Shown here: piece by piece, positions 1 through 10,027 of the stretch
Layout: each line of letters opens with the position of its first letter
Position numbering within the stretch: position 1 is the first letter of the stretch
Source of the DNA: Notoacmeibacter sp.
Lineage (GTDB): Bacteria > Pseudomonadota > Alphaproteobacteria > Rhizobiales > Rhizobiaceae
Direction of reading: 5' to 3'
NCBI GenBank assembly: GCA_019912385.1
Contig: JAIOIW010000127.1
Span: 1-56,495 of the forward strand
DNA: 56,495 nucleotides
The notes under the pieces: model-generated
Databases searched by the model: none
What the model saw: the letters and a program-made list of their open reading frames with translations, nothing else
Told to the model about the DNA's origin: nothing
Program-made: the position numbers and the translations under genes

Positions 1-258
1 TATATCCTGACCAAGGAAGAGGGCGGCCGCCACACGCCGTTCTTTGCCAACTACCGCCCGCAGTTCTACTTCCGGACGACGGACGTGACCGGTGTGGTCA
101 CCTTGCCCGAGGGCACGGAAATGGTGATGCCGGGCGACAACGTGACGGTTGACGTCGAGCTGATCGTGCCGATCGCAATGGAAGAGAAGCTGCGCTTCGC
201 CATCCGCGAAGGCGGCCGTACCGTGGGCGCCGGCATCGTCGCATCGATCATCGAATAA
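1..258 (+). CDS. tuf: Elongation factor Tu, C-terminal part (5' end outside window)
   Basis: The reading frame is open from the first base and gives the last 85 residues of EF-Tu, including [22 protein letters not shown] and the closing [10 protein letters not shown] motif of beta-barrel domain 3. EF-Tu carries aminoacyl-tRNA to the ribosomal A site as a GTP complex. The GTPase domain lies upstream of the window. Its place directly before rpsJ is the usual str/S10 junction in Alphaproteobacteria. Confidence 0.97.
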   Translation, partial: YILTKEEGGRHTPFFANYRPQFYFRTTDVTGVVTLPEGTEMVMPGDNVTVDVELIVPIAMEEKLRFAIREGGRTVGAGIVASIIE

Positions 259-273
259 CAACCACGTTTCTGA

Positions 274-297
274 CGGCCCCGCGAAGGGGCGGGGCCG
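274..297 (+). promoter_or_regulatory. Strong GC hairpin between tuf and rpsJ, no T-tract
   Basis: A perfect 9-bp stem (274-282 with 289-297) encloses a 6-nt purine loop 15 nt after the tuf stop codon. No run of T follows, so it does not look like an intrinsic terminator. It may serve RNA processing, 3'-end stability of the str transcript, or control of the S10 operon; which one is inference. Confidence 0.55.
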
Positions 298-317
298 GAA
301 GACGAAGGAACAGACGC

Positions 318-626
318 ATGAACGGACAGAATATCCGCATTCGCCTCAAGGCGTTCGATCACCGGATCCTCGACGCGTCGACCCGCGAAATCGTGTCGAC
401 CGCCAAGCGCACCGGAGCGAACGTGCGCGGCCCCATTCCGCTGCCGACGCGGATCGAGAAATTCACTGTCAACCGCTCGCCGCATATCGACAAGAAGAGC
501 CGCGAGCAGTTTGAAATGCGCACGCATAAGCGGCTGCTCGACATCGTAGATCCGACCCCGCAGACGGTGGACGCGCTGATGAAGCTCGACCTCGCCGCCG
601 GCGTGGACGTCGAGATCAAGCTGTAA
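318..626 (+). CDS. rpsJ: 30S ribosomal protein S10
   Basis: First gene of the S10 operon; 102 residues, the usual length. The N-terminus [15 protein letters not shown] and the motif GPIPLPTR are diagnostic. S10 binds the 30S head and is also NusE, the partner of NusB/NusG in antitermination. An AAGGAA ribosome-binding site lies just before the ATG. The gene is followed 26 nt later by rplC. Confidence 0.98.
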   Translation: MNGQNIRIRLKAFDHRILDASTREIVSTAKRTGANVRGPIPLPTRIEKFTVNRSPHIDKKSREQFEMRTHKRLLDIVDPTPQTVDALMKLDLAAGVDVEIKL

Positions 627-652
627 AGCAACGCTTGGGAAGGATTTGACCG

Positions 653-1378
653 ATGCGTTCAGGTGTTATCGCACAGAAGGTTGGGATGACGCGCATCTAC
701 AACGATGCGGGCGAGCATGTGCCCGTCACGGTTCTTCGCATGGAGAACTGCCAGGTTGTGGCACAGCGTACCCAGGAAAAGAACGGCTACACGGCGGTGC
801 AACTCGGCGTCGGGTTGGCCAAGGTGAAGAACACGGCCAAGCCGCTGCGTGGCCAGTTCGCGCAGGCTTCCGTCGAGCCGAAGGCCAAGGTGGCCGAGTT
901 CCGGGTCTCTCCGGAAAACATGCTCGATGTCGGCGCGGAGATCACGGTGGAGCATTTTGTTCCGGGCCAGAAGGTCGACGTTACCGGCACTTCGGTCGGC
1001 AAGGGCTTCCAGGGCGTCATGAAGCGTTACAACTTCGGTGGCGGCCGTGCGACCCACGGTAACTCGGTTTCGCACCGGGCACATGGTTCCACCGGCCAGC
1101 GCCAGGACCCCGGCAAGGTGTTCAAGGGCAAGAAGATGGCCGGCCACATGGGCTCGACCCGCGTGACGACCCAGAACGTCGAAGTCGTCTCCACCGATAC
1201 CGATCGCGGTCTCATCCTGGTGCGCGGCGCGGTTCCGGGCTCCAAGGGCGCCTGGATCCTGGTGCGCGATGCCGTCAAGTCGCCGCTTCCGGACAATGCG
1301 CCGAAGCCGGCTGCCGTTCGTGCCGCCGCCAAGGCTGAAGCCGCTCAAGAAGCGCCGGCAACCGAGGGGGCCGAATAA
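653..1378 (+). CDS. rplC: 50S ribosomal protein L3
   Basis: 241 residues beginning [15 protein letters not shown]3 binds near the peptidyl-transferase centre and the 3' end of 23S rRNA. The central region [15 protein letters not shown] carries the glutamine that is methylated in many bacteria. The C-terminal Ala/Glu-rich tail of about 25 residues is typical of alphaproteobacterial L3. The stop codon overlaps the rplD start by one base, indicating translational coupling. Confidence 0.98.
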   Translation: MRSGVIAQKVGMTRIYNDAGEHVPVTVLRMENCQVVAQRTQEKNGYTAVQLGVGLAKVKNTAKPLRGQFAQASVEPKAKVAEFRVSPENMLDVGAEITVEHFVPGQKVDVTGTSVGKGFQGVMKRYNFGGGRATHGNSVSHRAHGSTGQRQDPGKVFKGKKMAGHMGSTRVTTQNVEVVSTDTDRGLILVRGAVPGSKGAWILVRDAVKSPLPDNAPKPAAVRAAAKAEAAQEAPATEGAE

Positions 1379-1998
1379 TGGATCTCACTATCACCACGCT
1401 CGCCGGCAAGTCGGCCGGCAAGATTACCGTCTCCGACGCCGTATTCGGGCTCGATCCGCGCGATGACATCCTGCAGCGTGTCGTGCGCTGGCAGCTTGCC
1501 GCGCGGCAGCAGGGCACGCACAAGGCGAAGGGCCGTTCCGAGATCGCCCGCACCGGCGCCAAATTGTACAAGCAGAAGGGAACGGGCCGCGCCCGTCACT
1601 CCTCGGCTCGTGCACCGCAGTTCCGTGGCGGCGGCAAGGCACACGGCCCCGTCGTGCGCAGCCATGCTCATGACCTTCCCAAGAAGGTCCGTGCGCTCGG
1701 CCTCAAGCACGCGCTGTCGGCCAAGGCCAAGGCTTCCGAACTGATCGTGATCGACGATCTGGCCGTCAAGGAAGCCAAGACCAAGGCGCTGCTCGGCCAG
1801 TTTGCTGGCCTCGGCCTTGCCAATGCTCTGATCATCGGCGGTGCCGAACTGGACCCGAATTTCACGCGCGCCGCGGCCAACATTCCCGGCATCGACGTCC
1901 TTCCGGTCCAGGGCATCAATGTGTACGACATCCTGCGCCGCGGCAAGCTGGTCTTGTCGAAGGCTGCGGTGGAAGCTCTGGAGGAACGGTTCAAATGA
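1378..1998 (+). CDS. rplD: 50S ribosomal protein L4
   Basis: 206 residues; the loop motif [11 protein letters not shown] lines the peptide exit tunnel and is diagnostic. In enterobacteria L4 represses its own operon through a leader; no such leader homologue is evident here. The gene is coupled on both sides, with 1 nt overlap with rplC and 4 nt (ATGA) with rplW. Confidence 0.98.
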   Translation: MDLTITTLAGKSAGKITVSDAVFGLDPRDDILQRVVRWQLAARQQGTHKAKGRSEIARTGAKLYKQKGTGRARHSSARAPQFRGGGKAHGPVVRSHAHDLPKKVRALGLKHALSAKAKASELIVIDDLAVKEAKTKALLGQFAGLGLANALIIGGAELDPNFTRAAANIPGIDVLPVQGINVYDILRRGKLVLSKAAVEALEERFK

Positions 1999-2288
1999 CT
2001 GATCTACGCCACTACGACGTGATCGTCTCCCCGGTTATCACCGAAAAGTCGACCATGGCTTCCGAACACAACCAGGTGGTCTTCAACGTTGCGCCAAAGG
2101 CGACGAAGCCGGAGATCAAGGCCGCGATCGAGGCGCTGTTCGGCGTCAAGGTCACCGCCGTCAATACGCTCGTGCGCAAGGGCAAGGTCAAGCGTTTCCG
2201 CGGCGTGACCGGCCGGCAGAGCGACGTGAAGAAAGCGATCGTGACGCTTGCCGAAGGCCAGTCGATCGACGTGGCGACAGGGCTCTGA
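1995..2288 (+). CDS. rplW: 50S ribosomal protein L23
   Basis: 97 residues with the L23 signature around [14 protein letters not shown]23 sits at the tunnel exit and docks trigger factor and SRP. The start ATG overlaps the rplD stop by 4 nt. The length is normal for the family. Confidence 0.98.
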   Translation: MTDLRHYDVIVSPVITEKSTMASEHNQVVFNVAPKATKPEIKAAIEALFGVKVTAVNTLVRKGKVKRFRGVTGRQSDVKKAIVTLAEGQSIDVATGL

Positions 2289-2310
2289 AGGCAGGTCGAG
2301 GGTAAGAACA

Positions 2311-3147
2311 ATGGCACTGAAGAAGTACAATCCGACCACGCCGGGCCAGCGCCAGCTGGTAATCGTCGACCGGTCCGGCCTGCACAAGGGCAAGCCGGTC
2401 AAGGGCCTGACGCAGGGCCTGTCGTCGAAGGGCGGTCGCAACAACAACGGCCGGGTGACGGCGCGCTACCAGGGTGGCGGCCACAAGCGCACCTACCGCA
2501 TGGTGGATTTCAAGCGCCGCAAGTTCGACGTCCCCGCGACGGTCGAGCGCCTGGAATACGATCCGAACCGTACGGCCTTCATCGCGCTGGTGCGCTATGA
2601 GGATGGCGAACTTTCCTACATCCTGGCGCCGCAGCGCCTGGCTGCCGGAGACCAGGTCATCTCGTCGGCGTCCGCGGTGGATGTGAAGCCGGGCAACGCG
2701 ATGCCGCTTGCCGCCATGCCGGTCGGAACGATCGTGCACAATGTCGAGATGAAGCCCGAGAAGGGCGGTCAGATTGCCCGCTCCGCCGGTACCTATGTCC
2801 AGCTCGTCGGTCGTGACCAGGGCATGGCTATCCTGCGCCTCAATTCCGGCGAACAGCGCCTGGTGCACGGCTCCTGCCTTGCTACCGTCGGCGCGGTGTC
2901 CAACCCGGATCACGGCAACATCAATCTCGGCAAGGCCGGGCGGAAACGCTGGCTGGGAAAACGCCCGCATGTGCGCGGCGTCGTCATGAACCCGGTCGAC
3001 CATCCGCACGGCGGTGGTGAAGGCCGCACTTCCGGCGGTCGTCATCCGGTTACCCCCTGGGGCAAGCCCACCAAGGGCAAGAAGACGCGCTCCAACAAGG
3101 CGACCGACAAGTTCATCATGCGTTCGCGTCACGCGCGCAAGAAGTAA
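2311..3147 (+). CDS. rplB: 50S ribosomal protein L2
   Basis: 278 residues starting [14 protein letters not shown]. The frame is open further upstream into rplW, but the ATG at 2311 gives the family N-terminus and follows a purine-rich site. L2 is a primary 23S rRNA binder needed for subunit joining and peptidyl transfer; the conserved C-terminal [18 protein letters not shown] segment, which includes the functionally key histidine, is intact. Confidence 0.98.
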   Translation: MALKKYNPTTPGQRQLVIVDRSGLHKGKPVKGLTQGLSSKGGRNNNGRVTARYQGGGHKRTYRMVDFKRRKFDVPATVERLEYDPNRTAFIALVRYEDGELSYILAPQRLAAGDQVISSASAVDVKPGNAMPLAAMPVGTIVHNVEMKPEKGGQIARSAGTYVQLVGRDQGMAILRLNSGEQRLVHGSCLATVGAVSNPDHGNINLGKAGRKRWLGKRPHVRGVVMNPVDHPHGGGEGRTSGGRHPVTPWGKPTKGKKTRSNKATDKFIMRSRHARKK

Positions 3148-3161
3148 GAGAGGACATTTCG

Positions 3162-3440
3162 GTGACCCGTTCAGTCTGGAAAGGTCCGTTTGTTGACGGT
3201 TATCTGCTCAAGAAGGCCGACAAGGTTCGCGAGAGCGGACGCAACGAGGTGATCAAGATGTGGAGCCGTCGCTCCACCATCCTGCCGCAGTTCGTCGGCC
3301 TCACCTTCGGCGTCTACAACGGCCAGAAGCATATCCCGGTTTCCGTGTCTGAAGACATGGTCGGCCACAAGTTTGGTGAATTCGCGCCGACCCGGACCTA
3401 TTACGGTCATGGCGCGGACAAGAAGGCGAAGAGGAAGTAA
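3162..3440 (+). CDS. rpsS: 30S ribosomal protein S19
   Basis: 92 residues using a GTG start (read [16 protein letters not shown]) that follows an AGAGAGGA ribosome-binding site. S19 forms a complex with S13 in the 30S head. The C-terminal segment [15 protein letters not shown] is typical. It is separated from rplB by 14 nt and from rplV by 2 nt. Confidence 0.98.
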   Translation: MTRSVWKGPFVDGYLLKKADKVRESGRNEVIKMWSRRSTILPQFVGLTFGVYNGQKHIPVSVSEDMVGHKFGEFAPTRTYYGHGADKKAKRK

Positions 3441-3442
3441 CC

Positions 3443-3832
3443 ATGGGCAAGGCCAAAGCTCCGCGCCGGCTTGCTGACAATGAAGCGCGTGCGGTAACCC
3501 GCACGATCCGCGTCAGCCCGCAGAAGCTGAACCTCGTTGCCGCCATGATCCGCGGCAAGAAGGCTGCGACTGCGCTCGCGGACCTGGAATTTTCGCGCAA
3601 GCGTATTGCCGGCACGGTCAGGAAGACCCTGGAGTCGGCGATCGCCAATGCCGAGAACAACCATGATCTCGACGTCGACGCACTGATCGTCGCCGAGGCA
3701 TATGTCGGCAAGTCGATCGTCATGAAGCGGTTTCATGCCCGCGGTCGCGGCAAGGCCAGCCGGATCGAACGGCCGTTTTCGCACTTGACGATCGTCGTGC
3801 GCGAAGTGGAAGAAGAAGGGGAGGCCGCCTGA
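3443..3832 (+). CDS. rplV: 50S ribosomal protein L22
   Basis: 129 residues; L22 lines the exit tunnel with L4, and its beta-hairpin holds macrolide-resistance positions. Motifs [11 protein letters not shown] and [13 protein letters not shown] are diagnostic. The stop codon overlaps the rpsC start by one base. Confidence 0.98.
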   Translation: MGKAKAPRRLADNEARAVTRTIRVSPQKLNLVAAMIRGKKAATALADLEFSRKRIAGTVRKTLESAIANAENNHDLDVDALIVAEAYVGKSIVMKRFHARGRGKASRIERPFSHLTIVVREVEEEGEAA

Positions 3833-4533
3833 TGGGCCAGAAAGTCAATCCGATCGGTCTGCGCCTCGGCATCAACCGCACCTGGGATTCGCGCTGGTAC
3901 GCGAACACCGGCGAGTACGGCAGGCTGCTGCACGAGGACTTCAAGATCCGCAAGTATCTCGAAGGCGAATTGAAGCAGGCCGCCGTGGCCAAGATCGTCA
4001 TCGAGCGTCCGCACAAGAAATGCCGCGTGACCATTCATGCCGCCCGTCCGGGCCTCATCATCGGCAAGAAGGGCGCGGACATCGAGAAACTGCGCCGCAA
4101 GCTGGCCGAGATGACCAGTTCGGAAGTGCATCTCAACATCGTCGAGATCCGCAAGCCGGAAATCGATGCCACACTGGTTGCGCAGTCGATCGCCCAGCAG
4201 CTTGAGCGCCGCGTTGCGTTCCGCCGTGCCATGAAGCGCGCCGTTCAGTCGGCTATGCGCCTCGGCGCGGAAGGCATCCGCATCAACTGCGGCGGGCGCC
4301 TCGGCGGTGCGGAGATCGCGCGTATGGAATGGTACCGCGAAGGCCGGGTGCCGCTGCACACGTTGCGCGCCGACGTCGACTACGGTACGGCCGAGGCCCA
4401 GACCGCTTACGGGATCTGCGGCGTGAAGGTGTGGATATTCAAGGGCGAAATCCTCGAGCACGATCCGCTGGCGTCCGAACGCCGCGCCGTGGAGGGTGAC
4501 AGCCATGGCGGCCGCCGCCGCGAGAACGCGTGA
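3832..4533 (+). CDS. rpsC: 30S ribosomal protein S3
   Basis: 233 residues starting [13 protein letters not shown]. The KH domain motif [15 protein letters not shown] near residues 75-90 contacts 16S rRNA and mRNA at the entry tunnel, where S3 with S4/S5 acts as a helicase. The length is normal. It is coupled to rplV; a 36-nt spacer precedes rplP. Confidence 0.98.
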   Translation: MGQKVNPIGLRLGINRTWDSRWYANTGEYGRLLHEDFKIRKYLEGELKQAAVAKIVIERPHKKCRVTIHAARPGLIIGKKGADIEKLRRKLAEMTSSEVHLNIVEIRKPEIDATLVAQSIAQQLERRVAFRRAMKRAVQSAMRLGAEGIRINCGGRLGGAEIARMEWYREGRVPLHTLRADVDYGTAEAQTAYGICGVKVWIFKGEILEHDPLASERRAVEGDSHGGRRRENA

Positions 4534-4569
4534 ACCAACGCGCGAACGATTGATTTGGAGTAGAGAACG

Positions 4570-4983
4570 ATGCTGCAGCCCAAGCGCACGAAGTTCCGCA
4601 AGCAGTTCAAGGGCCGCATCCATGGTGTGGCCAAGGGCGGAACGGACCTGAATTTCGGTTCCTTCGGCCTCAAGGCCGTCGAGCCGGAGCGCATCACTGC
4701 GCGCCAGATCGAGGCGGCACGCCGCGCGATCACGCGTCACATGAAGCGCGCCGGACGGGTGTGGATCCGTATTTTCCCGGATGTGCCGGTCACCTCGAAG
4801 CCGACCGAAGTGCGCATGGGTAAAGGAAAGGGATCGGTCGATTACTGGGCGTGCCGCGTCAAGCCGGGCCGCATCATGTTCGAGATCGACGGCGTGAACG
4901 AAGAGATCGCGCGCGAAGCGCTGCGTCTGGGAGCAGCCAAGCTGCCCATCAAGACGCGCTTCGTGCAGCGCATCGCTGAATAG
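4570..4983 (+). CDS. rplP: 50S ribosomal protein L16
   Basis: 137 residues beginning [17 protein letters not shown]16 organises the A-site tRNA elbow region of the 50S subunit. The conserved RMGKGKG loop is present. A GGAGTAGAG ribosome-binding site precedes the ATG. Confidence 0.98.
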   Translation: MLQPKRTKFRKQFKGRIHGVAKGGTDLNFGSFGLKAVEPERITARQIEAARRAITRHMKRAGRVWIRIFPDVPVTSKPTEVRMGKGKGSVDYWACRVKPGRIMFEIDGVNEEIAREALRLGAAKLPIKTRFVQRIAE

Positions 4984-4997
4984 GAAGGATCAGGGCA

Positions 4998-5198
4998 ATG
5001 AAAGCCGGAGACGTTCGGGTAATGAGCCCCGATCAGCTGAACGACGAGCTGGCAAAGCTGAAGAAGGAGCAGTTCAACCTGCGCTTTCAGAAGGCAACCG
5101 GCCAGCTGGAGAAGACCGCACGCGTCAAGCAGGTTCGCCGTGACATCGCGCGTATCAAGACCATAGCCCGCCAGAAGGCGGCCGAGAACAAGGCATAA
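4998..5198 (+). CDS. rpmC: 50S ribosomal protein L29
   Basis: 66 residues, mostly helical, with the pattern [15 protein letters not shown] typical of L29 near the tunnel exit beside L23. It lies 14 nt after rplP and 10 nt before rpsQ within the S10 operon. Confidence 0.97.
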   Translation: MKAGDVRVMSPDQLNDELAKLKKEQFNLRFQKATGQLEKTARVKQVRRDIARIKTIARQKAAENKA

Positions 5199-5208
5199 GG
5201 GGCTTACC

Positions 5209-5448
5209 ATGCCGAAACGCATTCTGCAGGGCACAGTCGTGAGCGACAAGAACGACAAGACCGTTGTGGTCCGGGTCGAGCGCCGCTACGCGCATCCGTT
5301 GCTCAAGAAAACCGTGCGCCAGTCGAAGAAGTACAAGGCGCATGACGAATCAAACGCCTGCAAGGTCGGCGACATGGTCTTCATCCAGGAGTCCCGTCCG
5401 ATCTCGAAGGACAAGTGCTGGGTAGTCGTCAGCGGCGACCAGGCCTGA
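5209..5448 (+). CDS. rpsQ: 30S ribosomal protein S17
   Basis: 79 residues with an OB-fold; the motif [17 protein letters not shown] is diagnostic. S17 binds helices 7 and 11 of 16S rRNA early in assembly. It is the last gene of the classical S10 operon; a 67-nt spacer separates it from rplN, the first gene of the spc group. Confidence 0.98.
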   Translation: MPKRILQGTVVSDKNDKTVVVRVERRYAHPLLKKTVRQSKKYKAHDESNACKVGDMVFIQESRPISKDKCWVVVSGDQA

Positions 5449-5515
5449 ACGATAACAAACATGGACAAGCCGGGGGCGCCAGGCGTTTCCCCAATGAAAT
5501 AAAAGGCGGTCAGTC

Positions 5516-5884
5516 ATGATTCAGATGCAAACAAACCTCGACGTTGCCGACAATTCCGGCGCCCGTCGTGTCATGTGCATCAAGGTGCTGGGCGGCTCGA
5601 AGCGCAAATATGCTTCCGTCGGCGACATCATTGTCGTTTCGATCAAGGAAGCCATTCCGCGCGGCCGCGTTAAGAAGGGTGATGTGATGAAGGCAGTCGT
5701 GGTTCGCACGGCCAAGGACATCCGCCGCCCCGATGGCAGCGTGATCAGGTTCGACAAGAACGCTGCTGTTCTGGTCGACAACAAGAAAGAGCCGATCGGT
5801 ACCCGCATCTTCGGACCTGTGCCGCGTGAACTGCGCGCCAAGAACCACATGAAGATCATTTCGCTCGCTCCTGAAGTGCTCTGA
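5516..5884 (+). CDS. rplN: 50S ribosomal protein L14
   Basis: 122 residues starting [18 protein letters not shown], the canonical L14 N-terminus. L14 forms intersubunit bridge B8 and is the docking site of the silencing factor RsfS. The length matches the family exactly. It begins the spc operon group and is followed 12 nt later by rplX. Confidence 0.98.
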   Translation: MIQMQTNLDVADNSGARRVMCIKVLGGSKRKYASVGDIIVVSIKEAIPRGRVKKGDVMKAVVVRTAKDIRRPDGSVIRFDKNAAVLVDNKKEPIGTRIFGPVPRELRAKNHMKIISLAPEVL

Positions 5885-5896
5885 GGAGAGACGGCA

Positions 5897-6211
5897 ATGC
5901 AAAAGATTCGCAAAGGCGACAAGGTCGTCGTGCTAACGGGCAAGGACAAGGGCCGCTCCGGCGAAGTGCTCAAGGTCATGCCGAAGGACAACAAGGCGCT
6001 CGTGCGCGGGGTGAACATGGTTCGCCGTCACACGCGCCAGACCCAGACCCAGGAAGGCGGGATCATCTCCAAGGAGGCGGCGATCCACCTTTCCAACCTG
6101 GCTGTGGCAGACCCCAAGGACGGCAAGCCGACCCGCGTCGGCTTCTCCGTAGCCAAGGACGGCCGCAAGGTCAGGGTTGCCAAGCGCTCGGGAGAAATGA
6201 TCGATGGCTGA
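5897..6211 (+). CDS. rplX: 50S ribosomal protein L24
   Basis: 104 residues with a KOW motif ([17 protein letters not shown], residues about 6-22). L24 starts 50S assembly by binding 23S domain I. The 3' end overlaps the rplE start by 8 nt. Confidence 0.98.
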   Translation: MQKIRKGDKVVVLTGKDKGRSGEVLKVMPKDNKALVRGVNMVRRHTRQTQTQEGGIISKEAAIHLSNLAVADPKDGKPTRVGFSVAKDGRKVRVAKRSGEMIDG

Positions 6212-6761
6212 GGCAAAGTACGAACCGCGTCTGAAGGCGCTGTACAACGAAACGATCCGCGCCGCGCTGCGTGAGCAGTTCCAGTACGCCAACGAGATGC
6301 AGGTTCCGCGTCTTGACAAGGTCGTGCTGAACATGGGCGTGGGCGAGGCGACGGGCGACTCCAAGAAGCCCGCGGTTGCCGCCGAGGATCTCGCGATGAT
6401 CGCCGGTCAGAAGGCCATCGTCACCCATGCGCGCAATTCGATTGCAGGTTTCAAGGTGCGTGAAGGCATGCCGATAGGCGCCAAGGTCACGCTGCGCAAG
6501 GACCGCATGTATGAGTTCGTGGACCGCCTGATCACCATCGCGCTGCCGCGCGTGCGTGACTTCCGCGGCCTGAATCCGAAGAGCTTTGACGGCCGCGGCA
6601 ATTTCGCCATGGGCATCAAGGAACACATCGTGTTCCCGGAGATCAACTACGACAAGGTCGATCAGATCTGGGGCATGGACATCATCGTTTGTACGACTGC
6701 GAAAACGGACGACGAGGCGAGGGCGCTGCTCAAGGCGTTCAACTTCCCGTTCCGCCAGTAA
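6204..6761 (+). CDS. rplE: 50S ribosomal protein L5
   Basis: 185 residues; motifs [13 protein letters not shown] and [10 protein letters not shown] are characteristic. L5 binds 5S rRNA and contacts the P-site tRNA. Translational coupling with rplX is shown by the 8-nt overlap. Confidence 0.98.
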   Translation: MAEAKYEPRLKALYNETIRAALREQFQYANEMQVPRLDKVVLNMGVGEATGDSKKPAVAAEDLAMIAGQKAIVTHARNSIAGFKVREGMPIGAKVTLRKDRMYEFVDRLITIALPRVRDFRGLNPKSFDGRGNFAMGIKEHIVFPEINYDKVDQIWGMDIIVCTTAKTDDEARALLKAFNFPFRQ

Positions 6762-6788
6762 CGGCAAGCGATCAGAAGGGTTTTTGAA

Positions 6789-7094
6789 ATGGCAAAAGTC
6801 AGCGCTACCGAAAAGAACAAGCGGCGTGAGAAGCTTGTCGATCGCTTTGCGGCCAAACGTGCGTCGCTCAAGGCGATCGTCAACGACCGCTCCAAGCCGA
6901 TGGACGAGCGTTTTCGTGCGCAGTTGAAGCTCAACGAGCTGCCGCGCAATTCGTCGAAGACGCGCCTGCGCAATCGTTGCGAAATTTCCGGTCGCCCGCG
7001 CGGCTACTATCGCAAACTCAAGATGTCGCGTATCGCGCTGCGCGAACTGGGCTCGCAGGGACTGGTCCCCGGCCTCGTCAAGTCGAGCTGGTAA
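6789..7094 (+). CDS. rpsN: 30S ribosomal protein S14 (zinc-independent form)
   Basis: 101 residues. This is the long form of S14 without the paired CxxC zinc ribbon; only one cysteine remains in the conserved [12 protein letters not shown] segment. S14 packs against S3 and S10 in the 30S head. It lies 27 nt after rplE and 12 nt before rpsH. Confidence 0.98.
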   Translation: MAKVSATEKNKRREKLVDRFAAKRASLKAIVNDRSKPMDERFRAQLKLNELPRNSSKTRLRNRCEISGRPRGYYRKLKMSRIALRELGSQGLVPGLVKSSW

Positions 7095-7106
7095 GGAGGA
7101 TATGAC

Positions 7107-7505
7107 ATGTCCATGAGTGATCCTCTCGGCGATATGCTGACGCGCATCCGCAATGCGGTCGGCCGCAAGAAGTCCAAGGTTTCGACCCCGGCATCCAAGC
7201 TTCGCGCCCGCGTGCTCGACGTGATGAAGTCGGAAGGTTACATCCGCGACTATTCGACGGTCGACTTCGGTAACGGCAAGTCGGAAATCGAGATCGAGCT
7301 GAAGTACTATGAGGGCGCGCCTGTGATCCGCGAGATCGCCCGCGTCTCCAAGCCGGGCCGTCGCGTCTATGTGTCGGTCAAGTCGATCCCGCAGGTCGGC
7401 AACGGTCTGGGCATTTCCATCCTGTCGACGCCCAAGGGCGTGATGGCCGATCACGAAGCCCGCGAGCAGAATGTCGGCGGAGAGCTTCTCTGCCAGATTT
7501 TCTAA
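7107..7505 (+). CDS. rpsH: 30S ribosomal protein S8
   Basis: 132 residues starting [16 protein letters not shown]. The C-terminal GGELLCQIF is typical. S8 binds 16S helix 21 and in enterobacteria represses the spc operon at rplE. An AAGGAGG ribosome-binding site is well placed before the ATG at 7107. Confidence 0.98.
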   Translation: MSMSDPLGDMLTRIRNAVGRKKSKVSTPASKLRARVLDVMKSEGYIRDYSTVDFGNGKSEIEIELKYYEGAPVIREIARVSKPGRRVYVSVKSIPQVGNGLGISILSTPKGVMADHEAREQNVGGELLCQIF

Positions 7506-7544
7506 GGCGGCGGGAACAAGACAAGAAAAGGCGAGGACACGACA

Positions 7545-8078
7545 ATGTCTCGTATTGGCAAGAAGCCCATTGCAGTTCCCCAGGGCGTGACGGCGACCGT
7601 CGACGGTCAGCTCGTCACCGCGAAGGGACCGAAGGGCGAGCTGAAATTCGTCGTCAACGACGAAGTGCTGGTTAAAATGGAAGACGGGGCGATCTCGGTT
7701 GCGCCCGCCGACCAGTCCAAGGACGCGCGCTCCAAGTGGGGCATGTCCCGGACCATGATCCAGAACATCGTGGACGGCGTGAAGGAAGGCTTCGAAAAGA
7801 AGCTGGAGATCAACGGCGTTGGCTACCGTGCGGCGATGCAGGGCAAGAACCTGCAGCTTTCGCTGGGCTTTTCCCATGAAGTGATCTACCAGACGCCGGA
7901 GACGGTGACGATTGCCGTGCCGAAGCCCACCGAAATCGTCGTGTCGGGCATCGACAGGCAGGCCGTCGGCCAGGTTGCTGCGGAAATTCGCAAATACCGC
8001 GGTCCCGAGCCCTACAAGGGCAAGGGCGTCAAATATGCCGGCGAGCGCATCGTGCGCAAGGAAGGCAAGAAGAAGTAA
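7545..8078 (+). CDS. rplF: 50S ribosomal protein L6
   Basis: 177 residues starting MSRIGKKPI, with the C-terminal signature [12 protein letters not shown]6 lies at the base of the L7/L12 stalk close to the factor-binding site. The length is normal. Confidence 0.98.
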   Translation: MSRIGKKPIAVPQGVTATVDGQLVTAKGPKGELKFVVNDEVLVKMEDGAISVAPADQSKDARSKWGMSRTMIQNIVDGVKEGFEKKLEINGVGYRAAMQGKNLQLSLGFSHEVIYQTPETVTIAVPKPTEIVVSGIDRQAVGQVAAEIRKYRGPEPYKGKGVKYAGERIVRKEGKKK

Positions 8079-8090
8079 GGATCGACCGCT

Positions 8091-8450
8091 ATGGCTTCCA
8101 AGGATTCCATCCAACGCCGCTCTGCGCGCGTTCGCCGCAAGCTCAAGAAGGTCGCCGGCGATCGTCCGCGGCTTTCCATCTATCGTTCGTCGAAGAACAT
8201 CTACGCGCAGATCATCGACGATGCGAAGGGGCACACCATTGCTTGCGCCTCGACGCTCGAAAAGGACGTCAAGGGCAAGTTGAAGACCGGCGCCGATACG
8301 GCGGCGGCCGCCGAAATCGGCAAGCTCGTCGCCGAGCGTGCCAGGAAGGCCGGCATCACCGATGTGGTGTTCGACCGTGGCCCGTACATCTACCACGGCC
8401 GCATCAAGGCCTTGGCTGACGCAGCCCGCGAAAGCGGCCTGAGCTTCTAA
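8091..8450 (+). CDS. rplR: 50S ribosomal protein L18
   Basis: 119 residues with [16 protein letters not shown] and the C-terminal [14 protein letters not shown] motif. L18 binds 5S rRNA with L5 in the central protuberance. A 97-nt spacer with a hairpin separates it from rpsE. Confidence 0.98.
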   Translation: MASKDSIQRRSARVRRKLKKVAGDRPRLSIYRSSKNIYAQIIDDAKGHTIACASTLEKDVKGKLKTGADTAAAAEIGKLVAERARKAGITDVVFDRGPYIYHGRIKALADAARESGLSF

Positions 8451-8469
8451 AAGAAGTACAAATCGCCTG

Positions 8470-8497
8470 GGCCGATCCTTTGAAAAAGGGACCGGCC
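8470..8497 (+). promoter_or_regulatory. Hairpin in the rplR-rpsE spacer
   Basis: GGCCG at 8470-8474 pairs with CGGCC at 8493-8497, and TCCTTT at 8476-8481 continues the stem with AAGGGA at 8486-8491 (one G-T pair), leaving a single mismatch and a short A-rich loop. The right arm can also form a small GCC-TTC-GGC hairpin. No T-tract follows, so termination is unlikely. Confidence 0.4.
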
Positions 8498-8547
8498 TTC
8501 GGCATTCCAGAAACCCGTGCTACCGGAAAAGAACAAGGAACTAGGAT

Positions 8548-9102
8548 ATGGCACAGAACCGCAGGGACGATCGCCGCGACCGCGATGAGCGCGACAGCGA
8601 ATTCGTCGACAAGCTCGTTCACATCAACCGTGTCGCCAAGGTCGTCAAGGGCGGCCGCCGCTTCGGCTTCGCAGCTCTCGTCGTTGTCGGCGACCAGAAG
8701 GGCCGCGTCGGCTTTGGTCACGGCAAGGCACGTGAAGTGCCGGAAGCGATCCGCAAGGCGACTGAATCGGCCAAGCGCGACATGATCTTCGTGCCGCTGC
8801 GCTCGGGCCGCACGTTGCACCACGACGTCCATGGCCGCCATGGCGCCGGCAAGGTGCTTCTGCGTGCCGCCAAGCCCGGTACCGGCATCATCGCGGGCGG
8901 TCCGATGCGCGCCGTCTTCGAAACGCTTGGCGTGCAGGACGTGGTTGCCAAGTCGCTCGGCACGTCGAACCCGTACAACATGGTGCGCGCGACGTTCGAT
9001 GCGCTGAAGCGTCAGCTCCATCCGAAGGATGTGGCAGCCCAGCGCGGCATCAAATACGCCACGCTTCAGGCCCGCCGCCATGAGGCCGGCGCCGAGGAAT
9101 AA
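8548..9102 (+). CDS. rpsE: 30S ribosomal protein S5
   Basis: 184 residues; the double-stranded RNA-binding-like domain carries [18 protein letters not shown] and [15 protein letters not shown]5 acts in translational accuracy and mRNA unwinding with S3/S4. The N-terminus ([16 protein letters not shown]) is highly charged, as is common in Alphaproteobacteria. Confidence 0.98.
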   Translation: MAQNRRDDRRDRDERDSEFVDKLVHINRVAKVVKGGRRFGFAALVVVGDQKGRVGFGHGKAREVPEAIRKATESAKRDMIFVPLRSGRTLHHDVHGRHGAGKVLLRAAKPGTGIIAGGPMRAVFETLGVQDVVAKSLGTSNPYNMVRATFDALKRQLHPKDVAAQRGIKYATLQARRHEAGAEE

Positions 9103-9162
9103 GGCGATCCACCATATTGCCGGCGCCGCCAGGCGCTGCGCCCTGTGACAGGAACGAGAACA

Positions 9163-9363
9163 ATGGCTGAGAAGAACAAGGGCAAGACGCTCACTGTCGA
9201 GCAGATCGGAAGCCCCATTCGCCGTCCCTCCGACCAGCGTGCCACGCTGGTGGGCCTGGGGCTGAACAAGATGCATCGCCGCCGCACTGTCGAGGATACG
9301 CCCTCCGTGCGTGGCATGATCGCCAAGGTGCAGCACCTCGTGCGCATCGTGGACGAGGCATAA
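9163..9363 (+). CDS. rpmD: 50S ribosomal protein L30
   Basis: 66 residues starting [21 protein letters not shown] 18 nt upstream is in frame, but the ATG at 9163 gives the family N-terminus and follows GGAACGAGAA. The motifs [20 protein letters not shown] and [13 protein letters not shown] are diagnostic of L30. Confidence 0.96.
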   Translation: MAEKNKGKTLTVEQIGSPIRRPSDQRATLVGLGLNKMHRRRTVEDTPSVRGMIAKVQHLVRIVDEA

Positions 9364-9383
9364 AGAGCGCAGGGAGAACGACC

Positions 9384-9857
9384 ATGAAACTCAACGAACT
9401 GCGTGACAGGGAAGGCGCGACCCACTCGCGCAAGCGCGTCGGCCGCGGCATCGGCTCGGGCCTCGGCAAGACCGGTGGCCGTGGCGTGAAAGGCCAGAAG
9501 TCGCGTTCGGGTGTAGCCATCAACGGCTTCGAAGGCGGCCAGATGCCAATCTATCGCCGGCTGCCGAAGCGTGGCTTCAAGAACATTTTCGCCAAGGATT
9601 TCAATATTGTGTCGATCGGCCGCCTGCAGGTAGCCATTGACGCCGGCAAGCTGGATCCCAAGGCGACGGTCAATGCCGAGGCGCTGGTTGCCGCCGGCGT
9701 GATCCGACGGGCCAAGGATGGTGTGCGTCTGCTCAGCGACGGCGACATCAAGGCCAAGCTGAAGATTGAGGTTGCCGGTGCCTCAAAGGCGGCAATCGAG
9801 AAGATCGAAAAATCCGGCGGCACGATCACCGTGGCCGCCAAGGAAAGCGCCGAATAA
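9384..9857 (+). CDS. rplO: 50S ribosomal protein L15
   Basis: 157 residues; the N-terminal glycine-rich extension [18 protein letters not shown] inserts into the 50S core and is diagnostic. The C-terminal region lies in the globular domain. It is followed by a 170-nt spacer before secY that contains several hairpins. Confidence 0.98.
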   Translation: MKLNELRDREGATHSRKRVGRGIGSGLGKTGGRGVKGQKSRSGVAINGFEGGQMPIYRRLPKRGFKNIFAKDFNIVSIGRLQVAIDAGKLDPKATVNAEALVAAGVIRRAKDGVRLLSDGDIKAKLKIEVAGASKAAIEKIEKSGGTITVAAKESAE

Positions 9858-9871
9858 GCGCATCGTGATCG

Positions 9872-9957
9872 GCGGCGGCTTCGGCCGCCGCTTGCATCTT
9901 GGGCAGGGCGGGCTTATTTCCGGGCTTCGGCCCGCGCGGCCCACGATATCCCTGCCC
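9872..9957 (+). promoter_or_regulatory. Structured leader before secY with competing hairpins
   Basis: First, an 8-bp stem (9872-9879 with 9884-9891) closes a TTCG tetraloop. Second, CGGGC-TTCG-GCCCG forms a 5-bp hairpin at 9921-9934. GGGCAGGG at 9901-9908 is perfectly complementary to CCCTGCCC at 9950-9957 and would enclose it. In addition GCGGGC at 9908-9913 can pair with GCCCGC at 9930-9935, which excludes the second hairpin. The pairings are read directly from sequence; a regulatory role for SecY synthesis is inference. Confidence 0.5.
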
Positions 9958-10027
9958 GATTCCGTGGCCAGGCGATGCAGACCCGACGGTTCGCCGCCCT
10001 GCGCCATACACATGCGGAGAGTTCTTC

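Noticed and set aside
659-1348. Long antisense frames over ribosomal protein genes and others, such as 6171-8396 minus
   Set aside because: They are shadows of strongly biased GC-rich codon use in real genes; no family resemblance or ribosome-binding site.
5461-5502. A 13-codon open frame in the rpsQ-rplN spacer
   Set aside because: It has an ATG and a TAA but no ribosome-binding site before it, and such a short frame is expected by chance. I do not call it a leader peptide.
8491-8510. Terminator after rplR
   Set aside because: The stem is followed by TTCGGC rather than a run of T, and rpsE must be expressed, so termination is not supported.
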